DNA of 42,934 nucleotides. Origin: CAYTSW01 sp964440605 (lineage in GTDB: Bacteria; Planctomycetota; Phycisphaerae; Phycisphaerales; UBA1924). The notes under the pieces are model-generated. The model worked only from the letters and a program-made list of their open reading frames with translations. It was not told the origin of the DNA and did no database searches. Positions 23,318 through 31,673 of this stretch are shown here, one piece after another. Each line of letters begins with the position of its first letter. The first letter of the stretch is position 1. Location of the stretch: contig CAYTSW010000008.1 of assembly GCA_964440605.1 (NCBI GenBank), forward strand, positions 1 through 42,934, read 5' to 3'. A program made the translations under genes and the position numbers.

Positions 23318-26300
23318 TTGTCTGAGTTATTCATCCGCCGTGCCGCGCGATTCGCGTCGGCGTGCGCTGTGCTCGTGTGCTCGGGCGTGTCGGCAGCCGG
23401 GGACGCCCCCGCTCGACCGACGGCCGAGCGCGTTGATCTGTCGCCCCTGAAGTTCGTCGAAGAAGTGGCCGCGCCGCCGGTGAACGTTCGTCAGCGCGCC
23501 GATGAAGACGCGGTGCGCGAGTCACAGGGCCTGCCCCCGCGCTACGCGATCCCCAACGCCGTCGTTCTGAACCCCGACAACGCGGGCGTCTGGGAGGACG
23601 CCGGCAACGGCAACGCGGTGTGGCGCCTGCGCGTGGCCTCCCCCGGCGCGATGTCGCTGAACTTCGGCTTCACCCTCTTCGACCTGCCGGAGAAGGCGAC
23701 GCTGTTCGTCTACTCGCCCGACCAGCGTCACGTCATCCGCCCCTTCACCGCGAACGACAACAACGCGCACCGCGAGCTGTGGACGCCCGTGCTCCCCGGC
23801 GACGAGGCGGTCATCGAACTGACGGTGCCCAACGAGCTGTTTGACGACGTGCTGCTGGAGCTCGGCTCAATCAACGTGGGGTACAAGCCCTTCGCGTTGG
23901 GCGGCGACCGTGACCCGGTGGCGCAGGCGCAGCGCGGCTCGGGCTCCTGCAACCTCGATGTCGTATGCGACGCCGCCGATGGCTTCCCGCGCGTCGACGA
24001 CTGGCGCAACGAGATCCCCTCCGTCGCGGTCATCTCGACCGGCGGCTCGACGTTCTGCTCGGGCTACATGGTCAACAACGTGGAAGGCGATCGCCGACCG
24101 CTGTTCATCACGGCCTTCCACTGCGGCGTGCGCTCGGGCGACGCGCCCTCGCTGGTGACGTACTGGAACTTCGAGAACTCCACCTGCCGCCCGCCCGGCG
24201 TCGGCGCCGGCGGCAACGGCAACGGTGTGCTCAACCAGTTCAACACGGGTTCGACCCTGCTCGCTGAGTACTCGCCTTCGGACGTCACACTCTTCGAGCT
24301 CAACAACGGCCCTAACCCCGCGTGGGAGGTGACGTACGCCGGCTGGGACGCCCGCAACCTGACGTATCCCGGCGCCGTCGCGATCCACCACCCGAGCACC
24401 GACGAGAAGCGCATCAGCTTCGAGGACGACCCCGTCACGCGGACGCCCTACCTCTCCGACGCCGCCGACTCTCCGTCGGCGACCCACATCCGCGTCGAGG
24501 ACTGGGACCTTGGGACGACCGAGCCCGGCTCGTCGGGCTCGCCCCTGTTCAGCCCCGAAGGCCGCGTGATCGGCCAGCTCCACGGCGGCTTCGCCGCCTG
24601 CGGCAACGACCTCGAAGATTGGTACGGCCGCATCCACGTCTCGTGGGAGGGCGGCGGCTCGTCCGGCTCACGCCTCCGCGACCACCTCGACCCCAACAAC
24701 ACCGGCACGCTCTTCGTCGACACGCTCGGCGCCTCGGGCTTCGACGTCGCGCCCCGCGCCCCGATCACCTCGGTCGGCGTCGTCGGCGGCCCCTTTACGA
24801 ACGACTCGCAGAACTTCACCATCGACAACACCTCGATGGGAACGATCGACTACAGCGTCAGCGTCGATCCATCGAGCGACTTCGCGATCAACCTCTCGGG
24901 CGACCCGGCCAGCGGCAACATCGCCGACGGCGGCTCGGTCACCATCAATGCCGCGCTCGACGCCTCCGTCAGCGGCCTCGGCGCGGGCCTCTACACCGCC
25001 ACCGTCTCCTTCGAGAGCAACGACGCCGACGCCTCCTTCGACATCGTCTGGACCCTCGAGGTGGGTCAGACCGGCTTTGACGTTACGCCTGAGTTCGACC
25101 TGCTCGCTTCCGGCCCCGAGGGCGGCCCCTTCAACCAGACCGCGATCTACACCATCACCAGCACACAGCCGACGCCCACCGACGTGTCGGTGACACGCAG
25201 CGAGCCGTGGATCGTGGTCAACGGCGGGTCGTCCGCCTCGTTCACGCTCAACGGCGTGGGCGATTCCGAGCTGATCACCGTCGCGATCGACAACGCCCTC
25301 GCCTCGGGCTTCGCACCCGGCCTGCGCTCGGGCACGGTCACCATCGATGACCTCACGGGCACCGCCCCCACGGTCCTCCGCGATGTGACCCTCGACGTCG
25401 GACGCTTCAACCTGCCCTCGATGGACACGCCCCTGCCCATCACCGACTTCAACACGACGACGAGCTCCATCACCGTCAGCGATCAGTTCTGCGTGACCGA
25501 CGTCGACGTCGAAGTCGCCATCAGCCACACCTTCATCGGCGATCTCGAGGTCGTGCTGACCGCGCCCACCGGGGTGTCCGTCGTCCTGCACGACCGCACC
25601 GGCGGCGGCGCCAACGACATCTTCGAGACCTACGACGACGACGGCGCCGGAATCCTCCCCGACGGCCCCGGCATCCTCGACGACTTCGTGGGCGAGTTCG
25701 CCCAGGGCGTCTGGACGCTCTCCATCACCGACAACGCCGGCGCCGACCAGGGCACGCTGAACTCGTGGAATCTCCAGATCGCCAGCGGCGGCTCGGTCTG
25801 CCCACCCCAGGCCGACGACGTCAGTCTCGTCGCTCAGGCGGGTGTCGAGACCGCTGTCGTGCTCCAAGGCGCGTCCGCCGGGTCGCTCGACCACATCATC
25901 ACCACGCTGCCCAGCAACGGCTCGCTCGAGGACCCGCTGGCAGGCCCGATCCTCAGCACGCCCTACACGCTCGCCGCCGGCGGTGACACGGTGTTCTACA
26001 CCTCGAACGCCGGGTACAACGGCAACGACTCGTTCGGCTACCGTGCTGACAACGGCTCCCAGCAGTCGGATCTCGCGCTCGTCAGTATCGAGGTCCGCGC
26101 CGACGGGCCCATCTACACCTTCAACATGGACAACAACCCAGGCTGGTCCACCGAAGGCCAGTGGGCCTGGGGACAGCCCGCCGGCCTCAGCGGCGATCCG
26201 TCATCCGGAGCCACCGGCAACAACGTCATCGGATACAACCTCAACGGCGAATACCCCAACAACCTCCCGCCCCGGTATCTCACGACTCAAGCGCTCGACT

Positions 26301-26812
26301 TCACCGGCGTGACCGATGTCAGCCTCCGCTTCCAGCGCTGGCTCGGCGTCGAACACTCACAGTGGGACGAGGCGGCTATCGAGGTCTCCAACGATGGCGT
26401 GAACTGGAGCACGATCTGGCTCAACCCCGCGGGCTTCGGAAACTCGATCGACGAATCGAGCTGGTCCACCCAGGAGTACGACATCTCGCCCATCGCCGAC
26501 GAGCAGCCCACCGTCTTCGTTCGTTGGGTCATGGGCCCCACCGATGGCTCCGTGACGTTCCACGGGTGGAACATCGACGATGTCATCTTCCTCGGCGTTG
26601 AGGAGCTCGAAGAGAACATCTGCCGGTTCGACTTCAACAACGACGGCGCCGTGGACGGCGCCGACTTCGGTGACTTCGGCGCGGCGTTCGGCTCCGCGAC
26701 CGGCGACGCCGACTACTCCGAGCAGGCCGACTCCAACTCCGACGGCGTCGTGGACGGCGCCGACTTCGGCGACTTCGGCGCCGAGTTCGGCCGGGCCGAC
26801 TGCCTGCCCTGA
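23318..26812 (+). CDS. secreted multidomain trypsin-like protease with P-domain and dockerin-like tail
   Basis: Product of 1164 residues. The TTG start is chosen because AAGGAGA lies 6 nt upstream and the signal peptide begins there (MSELFIRRAARFASACAVLV, cut near SAAG). A propeptide-like region precedes a trypsin-fold domain of the lysyl-endopeptidase type: H268 in FITAFHCGV, D322 in SDVTLFEL and S408 in EPGSSGSPLF. Then come two similar Ig-like or BACON-like units (about 470-590 and 590-700), a proprotein-convertase P-domain (SHTFIGDLEVVLTAPTGVSV, WTLSITDNAGADQGTLNSWN), another beta-domain (NAGYNGNDSFGYRADNG) and a MAM/jelly-roll-like part. The last 65 residues are the duplicated DFNNDGAVDGADFGDFGAAF unit ending GRADCLP, nearly the same as in the preceding gene. 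It probably digests protein outside the cell or at the surface. Confidence 0.92.
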   Translation: MSELFIRRAARFASACAVLVCSGVSAAGDAPARPTAERVDLSPLKFVEEVAAPPVNVRQRADEDAVRESQGLPPRYAIPNAVVLNPDNAGVWEDAGNGNAVWRLRVASPGAMSLNFGFTLFDLPEKATLFVYSPDQRHVIRPFTANDNNAHRELWTPVLPGDEAVIELTVPNELFDDVLLELGSINVGYKPFALGGDRDPVAQAQRGSGSCNLDVVCDAADGFPRVDDWRNEIPSVAVISTGGSTFCSGYMVNNVEGDRRPLFITAFHCGVRSGDAPSLVTYWNFENSTCRPPGVGAGGNGNGVLNQFNTGSTLLAEYSPSDVTLFELNNGPNPAWEVTYAGWDARNLTYPGAVAIHHPSTDEKRISFEDDPVTRTPYLSDAADSPSATHIRVEDWDLGTTEPGSSGSPLFSPEGRVIGQLHGGFAACGNDLEDWYGRIHVSWEGGGSSGSRLRDHLDPNNTGTLFVDTLGASGFDVAPRAPITSVGVVGGPFTNDSQNFTIDNTSMGTIDYSVSVDPSSDFAINLSGDPASGNIADGGSVTINAALDASVSGLGAGLYTATVSFESNDADASFDIVWTLEVGQTGFDVTPEFDLLASGPEGGPFNQTAIYTITSTQPTPTDVSVTRSEPWIVVNGGSSASFTLNGVGDSELITVAIDNALASGFAPGLRSGTVTIDDLTGTAPTVLRDVTLDVGRFNLPSMDTPLPITDFNTTTSSITVSDQFCVTDVDVEVAISHTFIGDLEVVLTAPTGVSVVLHDRTGGGANDIFETYDDDGAGILPDGPGILDDFVGEFAQGVWTLSITDNAGADQGTLNSWNLQIASGGSVCPPQADDVSLVAQAGVETAVVLQGASAGSLDHIITTLPSNGSLEDPLAGPILSTPYTLAAGGDTVFYTSNAGYNGNDSFGYRADNGSQQSDLALVSIEVRADGPIYTFNMDNNPGWSTEGQWAWGQPAGLSGDPSSGATGNNVIGYNLNGEYPNNLPPRYLTTQALDFTGVTDVSLRFQRWLGVEHSQWDEAAIEVSNDGVNWSTIWLNPAGFGNSIDESSWSTQEYDISPIADEQPTVFVRWVMGPTDGSVTFHGWNIDDVIFLGVEELEENICRFDFNNDGAVDGADFGDFGAAFGSATGDADYSEQADSNSDGVVDGADFGDFGAEFGRADCLP

Positions 26813-26842
26813 TCGCCTGACAACAACCGGCGACACACGCTC

Positions 26843-26874
26843 ACGGGCGGCTCATCACGAGCCGCCCGTTTTTT
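26843..26874 (+). terminator. strong intrinsic terminator of the protease gene
   Basis: An 11-bp perfect stem (ACGGGCGGCTC / GAGCCGCCCGT) with 5-nt loop followed by six T, 30 nt past the stop. It also separates this gene from the convergent nusG operon. Confidence 0.92.
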
Positions 26875-26991
26875 GCGCGCCGGCGCAACGCCCAGGCCAG
26901 CCCGCGCACAAAGGCGCCCCCGCGTCGTCGGGACACGGGGGCGTGACAATGAACAGCGGGAGTGTGGAGAGAGGTGGGGGTCGGCGTCGGC

Positions 26992-27750
26992 TCAGGCCTC
27001 GTCGGCCTTGGCGATCTGCCACTCTTCGATGTCGATGGGCGCCTGGCGCCCGAAGATCGTCACCAGCACACGCACCAGGCCCTTCTCCGGGATCAGCTCG
27101 TCCACCGTGCCTTCGTAGTTCTCGAACGGGCCTTCCTTGATGATGACCGACTCGCCCTTCTCGAAGACCATCCGGATCTCGCCGATCTCCTCAGGGCGAC
27201 GGCTGTCGAGAAGCATCTTCTCGATCTCGTGCGTCTCGAGAGCGGTCGGACGCCCCGTCGCTCCGACGAAGTCGCCCACGCCCGTCGTCTCCTTGATGAG
27301 GAAGAAGACGTCCTGCGGGATGCGCCCGTCGTCTTCGAGGCGCATCTCGACGAAGACGTAGCCCGGATACAGCTTCGTCTCGGTGATCTTCTGCTTGCCG
27401 CCCTTGATCGTCTTGGTCTTCTCCGTCGGGACGAGGATGCGGTTCACGAGGTGCTTGAGCCCCTCGATCTCGATCTTGCGCAGCAGCGTGTCGCGCACGT
27501 AGCTCTCCTTGTTGGAGGCCACGCGCAGCACGAACCAGTTCATGCCCGGCGTCACGACCGGCTCGTCCTCTTCGAGGATGTCGGCGTGCTCGTTGATCCG
27601 CCCGTCGAGCACCGCGGCCGCGGCCCCCTTGCTCTCGACCTCGCCGACGGTGCCCTTGGGCGCGGGTGACGCCGAGGCGGCGTCCTGCTGCGGCGCATCC
27701 TCCGGCTTCTGCGGCTCGCCGTTCGTGGAGGTCTGGTGCTCTTCGGTCAT
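26992..27750 (-). CDS. nusG: transcription termination/antitermination factor NusG
   Basis: Product of 252 residues. The NGN domain starts at about residue 70 (MNWFVLRVASNKESYVRDTL) and includes KLYPGYVFVEMRL; the KOW domain is EKGESVIIKEGPFENYEGTV and continues to FGRQAPIDIEEWQI. NusG binds RNA polymerase at the clamp, suppresses pausing, and couples to Rho or ribosomal protein S10. Residues 1-70 are an extra Glu/Pro/Gln/Ala-rich segment absent from E. coli NusG (181 residues). ATG 27750 is preferred over the TTG two codons upstream because GAGG sits 7 nt before it. It follows secE after an unusually long 292-bp spacer and is the last gene of the operon; rplK, the usual next gene, is not there. 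Confidence 0.96.
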   Translation of the reverse strand: MTEEHQTSTNGEPQKPEDAPQQDAASASPAPKGTVGEVESKGAAAAVLDGRINEHADILEEDEPVVTPGMNWFVLRVASNKESYVRDTLLRKIEIEGLKHLVNRILVPTEKTKTIKGGKQKITETKLYPGYVFVEMRLEDDGRIPQDVFFLIKETTGVGDFVGATGRPTALETHEIEKMLLDSRRPEEIGEIRMVFEKGESVIIKEGPFENYEGTVDELIPEKGLVRVLVTIFGRQAPIDIEEWQIAKADEA

Positions 27751-28042
27751 AGTCAACCTCGTCGGGGTCGTGAGGGTGGGAGAATCAGACGCCGATGCGG
27801 GAGGTGTCGAACCGCCGCGGGGCGACGCGTGATCTCAAGTCAACAACGGAGCGGCAGATCCCGCCCCAAACGCGTTCGGGAGCGATGCAGGAGCGGAGCC
27901 CGCTGGTCGCACGAACCACCCCCCACGACAGGCCCTGCAGGACTATAGACCCGAGGCGAGCAGGAAGGCGATATCTCTCTCGCCCGGATCGCCCCACGCC
28001 CCACGCCGCTCGGTAACAGCTCGAGGGCGACGACCGTCGCGC

Positions 28043-28453
28043 TCAGCCCGATTCCAGCACGCCAATAGCCCCGAAGAAGGCCTGGAAGACCAGGTCGGCG
28101 ATAAAGAGGATCAGGGCGATGATCAGCGACATCGCGATCACCACCCACGTGGAGCCGACGACCTCGCGGCGCGTGGACCAGTTGACCTTGCGCATCTCGC
28201 CCTCGGTCGCGATCAGAAACTCCGAGGAGCGCCGCTTCACGTAGACGAGCCAGTAAACGATGACGCCGCCGATGAGCACGACGCCCAGGGCGCCGGCACC
28301 GCGGTAGATCGGTGCGTTCTCACCGGTCGCGACCGTGGACAACTCGTCGCCCACCCACTTGGCGGTGTACGCGATCACGGCGCCGAAGCCGATGGCGCTG
28401 AAGATCCGCGTCCAGTAGCCCTGTCCGGCTTTGTATGGGGTCAGACCCGCCAT
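28043..28453 (-). CDS. secE: preprotein translocase subunit SecE
   Basis: Product of 136 residues. It is longer than the single-helix SecE (about 60) and resembles the E. coli three-helix form: helices near 18-32, 50-69 and 100-124. The conserved cytoplasmic segment EGEMRKVNWSTRREVVGSTW precedes the last helix, the essential part of SecE that clamps SecY. ATG 28453 (MAGLTPYKAG) is chosen; the open frame continues upstream through the tRNA-Trp gene but that cannot be coding. Position between tRNA-Trp and nusG is the classic one. Confidence 0.94.
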   Translation of the reverse strand: MAGLTPYKAGQGYWTRIFSAIGFGAVIAYTAKWVGDELSTVATGENAPIYRGAGALGVVLIGGVIVYWLVYVKRRSSEFLIATEGEMRKVNWSTRREVVGSTWVVIAMSLIIALILFIADLVFQAFFGAIGVLESG

Positions 28454-28525
28454 GCTGTCGCGCTCCCTTCGTCGACCGTGAGGCCACCGTCGCTTCTCTC
28501 GAAACCCCCGCCCCTTGTTGACAAG

Positions 28526-28598
<73 letters not shown>

Positions 28599-28694
28599 AT
28601 ACGGACTGCTTCACCGGGACACCCGCCTGGGCGCCGACGTCGGACGGATCGTAGCGCGTGCCCCGGGCGTCGGATGCGCCGGCCGCGGCTCGGA

Positions 28695-28877
28695 TCACTT
28701 GCGCTTGATCTTGTGGACGGTGTGCCGACGCAGACGCGGGCAGTACTTCTTCAACCCGTCCTTGAGCTTCTCGGGCAGCCCGCCCTTGACGTTCACCTGC
28801 GTCCGATAGTTCAGGTCCTGCGTCTCGGTGCACTGGAGCCAGACGTACTCGCGGGCTTCGGCTTTCTTCTTGGCCAT
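28695..28877 (-). CDS. rpmG: 50S ribosomal protein L33
   Basis: Product of 60 residues, MAKKKAEAREYVWLQCTETQ and so on, with the L33 signature NYRTQVNVKGGLPEKLKDGL, KYCPRLRRHTVHKIKRK at the C-terminus. The family normally has 49-56 residues; this copy has a few extra before the first strand. Only two Cys remain (WLQC and KYCP), not the four of zinc-binding C+ forms, so it is a C- or intermediate type. It is too short for a typical long-ORF search: the longer frame to 29135 includes upstream non-coding bases. It lies between tuf and tRNA-Trp. Confidence 0.94.
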   Translation of the reverse strand: MAKKKAEAREYVWLQCTETQDLNYRTQVNVKGGLPEKLKDGLKKYCPRLRRHTVHKIKRK

Positions 28878-28996
28878 GGCGATGTGCCTCGTTGGGTCGG
28901 GAATCATCCCGCGACGGGTGCGTTTGGCCCCGAGGGGCTGGGGAAACGACGCGAAACGCTCTCGCGCGTCGCGGCGCATGGCTTGCTCGAGTCTGG

Positions 28997-30199
28997 TTAC
29001 TCGACGATCTTGCTGATGACACCCGAGCCGACGGTCCGGCCGCCCTCGCGGATGGCGAAGCGCAGGCCCTCTTCCATGGCGATGGGCTTGTCGCCCAAGT
29101 CGACCTTGATCGCCACGTTGTCGCCGGGCATGCACATCTCCGCGCCGCCCAACAACTCCACCGAGCCGGTGACGTCCGTCGTGCGGAAATAGAACTGCGG
29201 CTTGTAGCCCGAGAAGAACGGGGTGTGCCGACCGCCCTCTTCCTTCGAGAGGATGTAGACCTCGCCCTCGAACTTCGTGTGCGGCGTGATCGACTTCGGC
29301 TTGCAGATGACCTGGCCGCGGCTGATCTCATCCTTCTCAACGCCACGCAGGAGGCAACCGCAGTTGTCGCCCGCGACCGCCGAGTCCAGCGTCTTGTTGA
29401 ACATCTCGACACCGGTGATGGTGGTGGTCTTGGAATCGGTGGTCAGACCGACGATCTCGGCGGCGTCGCCGACCTTCACCGTGCCACGCTCGACGCGACC
29501 CGTCGCGACCGTACCGCGACCCTTGATCGAGAAGACGTCTTCGACGGCCACGAGGAAGGGCTTGTCGGTCTCGCGCTCGGGCTCGGGGATGTAGGAGTCC
29601 AGAGCCTCGAAGAGCTCGTCGATGCCCTTGCACGCCGCGTCGTCGGCGGGGTTCTCGATGGCGGCCTTGGCCTGGCCCTTGATGACGGGCAGGTCGTCGC
29701 CGGGGAAGTCGTACTTCGAGAGCAGCTCGCGGACCTCCATCTCGACGAGCTCGAGGAGCTCCTCGTCGTCGACGAGGTCGACCTTATTCATGAAGACCAC
29801 GATGTGGGGCACGCCGACCTGGCGGGCGAGCAGCACGTGCTCACGCGTCTGGGGCATCGGCCCGTCCGCCGCCGAGACGACCAGGATCGCCCCGTCCATC
29901 TGCGCGGCGCCCGTGATCATGTTCTTGACGTAGTCAGCGTGACCCGGGCAGTCGACGTGCGCGTAGTGACGGTTGTCCGTCTCGTACTCGACGTGCGACG
30001 AGTGGATCGTCACGGTCTTGGACGAGTCGCGCACCGTGCCGCCCTTGGTGATCTCGGCGTACGACTTCACCGCGCCGCCGGTCTTCTGCGCGGCTCGCGC
30101 GACCATCGCGGCGGTGAGGGTGCTCTTTCCGTGGTCGATGTGACCGATCGTTCCGACGTTGACGTGCGGCTTGGTCCGCTCGAAGGTGCCCTTGGCCAT
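28997..30199 (-). CDS. tuf: translation elongation factor Tu
   Basis: Product of 400 residues; GTPase that brings aminoacyl-tRNA to the ribosome. G1 is GHIDHGKS (19-26), with Ser in place of the usual final Thr; G3 is DCPGHADY; G4 is NKVD; domains 2 and 3 follow (VFSIKGRGTVATGRVERGTV, and EMCMPGDNVAIKVDLGDKPI) with the C-terminus SGVISKIVE. GGAGG lies 9 nt before ATG 30199. The frame continues upstream to 30538 but that part crosses the tRNA-Thr gene. The 297-bp spacer between tRNA-Thr and tuf has no gene; a long leader is likely. Only one tuf is present in the window. Confidence 0.98.
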   Translation of the reverse strand: MAKGTFERTKPHVNVGTIGHIDHGKSTLTAAMVARAAQKTGGAVKSYAEITKGGTVRDSSKTVTIHSSHVEYETDNRHYAHVDCPGHADYVKNMITGAAQMDGAILVVSAADGPMPQTREHVLLARQVGVPHIVVFMNKVDLVDDEELLELVEMEVRELLSKYDFPGDDLPVIKGQAKAAIENPADDAACKGIDELFEALDSYIPEPERETDKPFLVAVEDVFSIKGRGTVATGRVERGTVKVGDAAEIVGLTTDSKTTTITGVEMFNKTLDSAVAGDNCGCLLRGVEKDEISRGQVICKPKSITPHTKFEGEVYILSKEEGGRHTPFFSGYKPQFYFRTTDVTGSVELLGGAEMCMPGDNVAIKVDLGDKPIAMEEGLRFAIREGGRTVGSGVISKIVE

Positions 30200-30496
30200 C
30201 TCGGTGAAGCCTCCACCGTTTGTGACGGACGGACACGCACCTCGCGGCCCGTCGATACTCTCGAATCGCTCCGCCGACGACCTCCGCCGGCAACTGGAGC
30301 CGCTGGTCGACCCGGTGCCGAAGCACCACGCCACGCCGGCACCAACGCCGACGCCCCGGTTCGCGCTTGCACGCCCAGCACCGGGTCCTGGCTGTTCCCC
30401 CGCCTGACACTCTGCTGTCCACACGTCCCACCGGATCGCGCGGGCCACAACACTACGCACCTCCCCCGAAACAATCTCGGACGAAGAGGCACGACG

Positions 30497-30568
30497 AGCC
30501 ACCGATGGGACTTGAACCCATGACCTCACCCTTACCAAGGGTGTGCTCTACCACTGAGCTACGGTGGC
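30497..30568 (-). tRNA. tRNA-Thr (GGT anticodon)
   Basis: Stems on the minus strand: acceptor GCCACCG / CGGTGGC with discriminator T; D arm GCTC / GAGC; anticodon stem CACCC / GGGTG with loop TTGGTAA (anticodon GGT); T arm ATGGG / CCCAT with loop TTCAAGT. No encoded CCA. It is the first element of the tuf operon, as in many bacteria. Confidence 0.98.
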
Positions 30569-30604
30569 CACCACCCGCGCGATCACGCCGCGGGCGAGCC
30601 GACC

Positions 30605-30633
30605 AATGTAGCCCCCGCTCGCCCCGTGAACAA
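30605..30633 (-). promoter_or_regulatory. sigma70-type promoter of the tRNA-Thr-tuf operon
   Basis: On the minus strand TTGTTC (30633-30628) and TACATT (30610-30605) are separated by exactly 17 bp, and the tRNA 5' end is 37 nt past the -10. Matches to TTGACA and TATAAT are partial (3 and 4 of 6). It is the best-spaced pair in this spacer. Confidence 0.55.
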
Positions 30634-30700
30634 GCCCGGATGGGCCGCGATTTCGCGCCTCGTGGCGCACCCGCGACCCCGCTACGCTGCCGCCGACGCC

Positions 30701-31288
30701 ATGCCCAAGGACCACCCGCACCAGCAACACCCCGCGGTCTTCCTCGACCGTGATGACACGCTCATCCGCTGCACCAACCACGCCCCGCACAATGATCTGG
30801 GCGCTCCCGATCTCGTCGAACTCCTGCCCGGCGCTCTCGAGGCGTGTCGTCGCCTCTCGGCCCGCTTCCCGCTCTTCGTGATCACCAATCAGGGGGGGGT
30901 AGCCCGGGGCCGCTACGCCGAGCCGGACGTCCAAGCCGTCCATCGCCGCCTCTCGGAGCTGCTCGAAGGGCGGATCACCGACTACCGCTACTGCCCCTTC
31001 CATCCGCGCGGCGTCGTGTCCGCGTACACCCGCGAGCACCCCTGGCGCAAGCCGGCGCCCGGAATGCTGCTGGACCTTGCTCAGCATCACCCGATCGACC
31101 TCGAGCGGTCCTGGCTGGTGGGCGACGCGGTGCGCGACTGCGAGGCGGGCAAGGCCGCGGGGTGCCGGACAATCCTCGTTACCGATGGTGCAGCGGGCAA
31201 GGAGCACCCGGCGGCGGACTTCATCGCATCGGGCATGCTTTCGGCGGCGGCGTTGATCCTCGAGCAGACTGATGGCACGCCCTCATGA
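30701..31288 (+). CDS. GmhB-like HAD phosphatase (heptose bisphosphate phosphatase family)
   Basis: Product of 195 residues. HAD motifs: I, VFLDRDDTLI (nucleophile D16, acid D18); II, FVITNQGGVARG (Thr62); III and IV, RKPAPGML (K117) and LVGDAVRDCEAGKAAGC (D142, D146). The overall match is to D-glycero-D-manno-heptose 1,7-bisphosphate 7-phosphatase, which supplies ADP-heptose for lipopolysaccharide core. The zinc loop of GmhB (C-P-H ... C-x-C before RKP) is broken: only C98 of YCPFHP remains and CxC is replaced by REHPW. Function may therefore be relaxed. A heptosyltransferase gene lies two genes on, supporting a heptose role. ATG 30701 is chosen, with TACGCT 12 nt upstream; GTG 30626 would overlap the tuf promoter. 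Confidence 0.88.
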   Translation: MPKDHPHQQHPAVFLDRDDTLIRCTNHAPHNDLGAPDLVELLPGALEACRRLSARFPLFVITNQGGVARGRYAEPDVQAVHRRLSELLEGRITDYRYCPFHPRGVVSAYTREHPWRKPAPGMLLDLAQHHPIDLERSWLVGDAVRDCEAGKAAGCRTILVTDGAAGKEHPAADFIASGMLSAAALILEQTDGTPS

Positions 31289-31641
31289 GCGAGAGACCGC
31301 GGACAACGCTGACGCTCCGGGCGCTGAGGGGCCAGCCGCTCGCCGAGCCGTTGATCCGTCGGACGGTAGTGGCGGCGGCCCGCGGCCTCGCCGAGCGTCA
31401 CGGGCTGGCGCTCGTCGATGTGCGCACCACCTCGCGATCCATCACCGTCACCCTCGATGCATCGAAGATCGCGGCGCTCGGGTTCATGGCCGAGCTCCGC
31501 CGCGCGACCGAGCGCTGGCACGAGGGCCGCACGGGTGAGGCGCACCTCTGGGGCGACCCGGACGAGGGCGACGCCTCCGAAGACGATGACGGGGACGACG
31601 ACGGCTTGGACCTCTTCGACAGCCGATTCGGCCTGTTCTGA
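31285..31641 (+). CDS. small protein of unknown function with acidic tail
   Basis: Product of 118 residues. I do not recognise it. The ATG overlaps the stop of the GmhB-like gene (ATGA, 31285-31288), which suggests translational coupling and a linked role. Residues 5-80 read like a small alpha/beta domain (RTTLTLRALRGQPLAEPLIR, RHGLALVDVRTTSRSITVTL). The last 30 residues are very acidic (DASEDDDGDDDGLDLF) and end SRFGLF. There are no Cys, no signal peptide and no membrane segment. The stop lies 32 bp before the heptosyltransferase GTG. Confidence 0.75.
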   Translation: MSERPRTTLTLRALRGQPLAEPLIRRTVVAAARGLAERHGLALVDVRTTSRSITVTLDASKIAALGFMAELRRATERWHEGRTGEAHLWGDPDEGDASEDDDGDDDGLDLFDSRFGLF

Positions 31642-31658
31642 GCATCTCGAGGCCCGGA

Positions 31659-31664
31659 TACACT
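31659..31664 (+). promoter_or_regulatory. candidate -10 hexamer for the heptosyltransferase gene
   Basis: TACACT lies 9 nt before GTG 31674 and there is no Shine-Dalgarno. It is the same hexamer as upstream of argS. Confidence 0.4.
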
Positions 31665-31673
31665 CGGGTCCAC

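Noticed and set aside
28892..30523. Open frame of 543 codons antisense to tuf
   Set aside because: tuf is unmistakable on the other strand, and the antisense frame runs through rpmG leader, tuf and tRNA-Thr.
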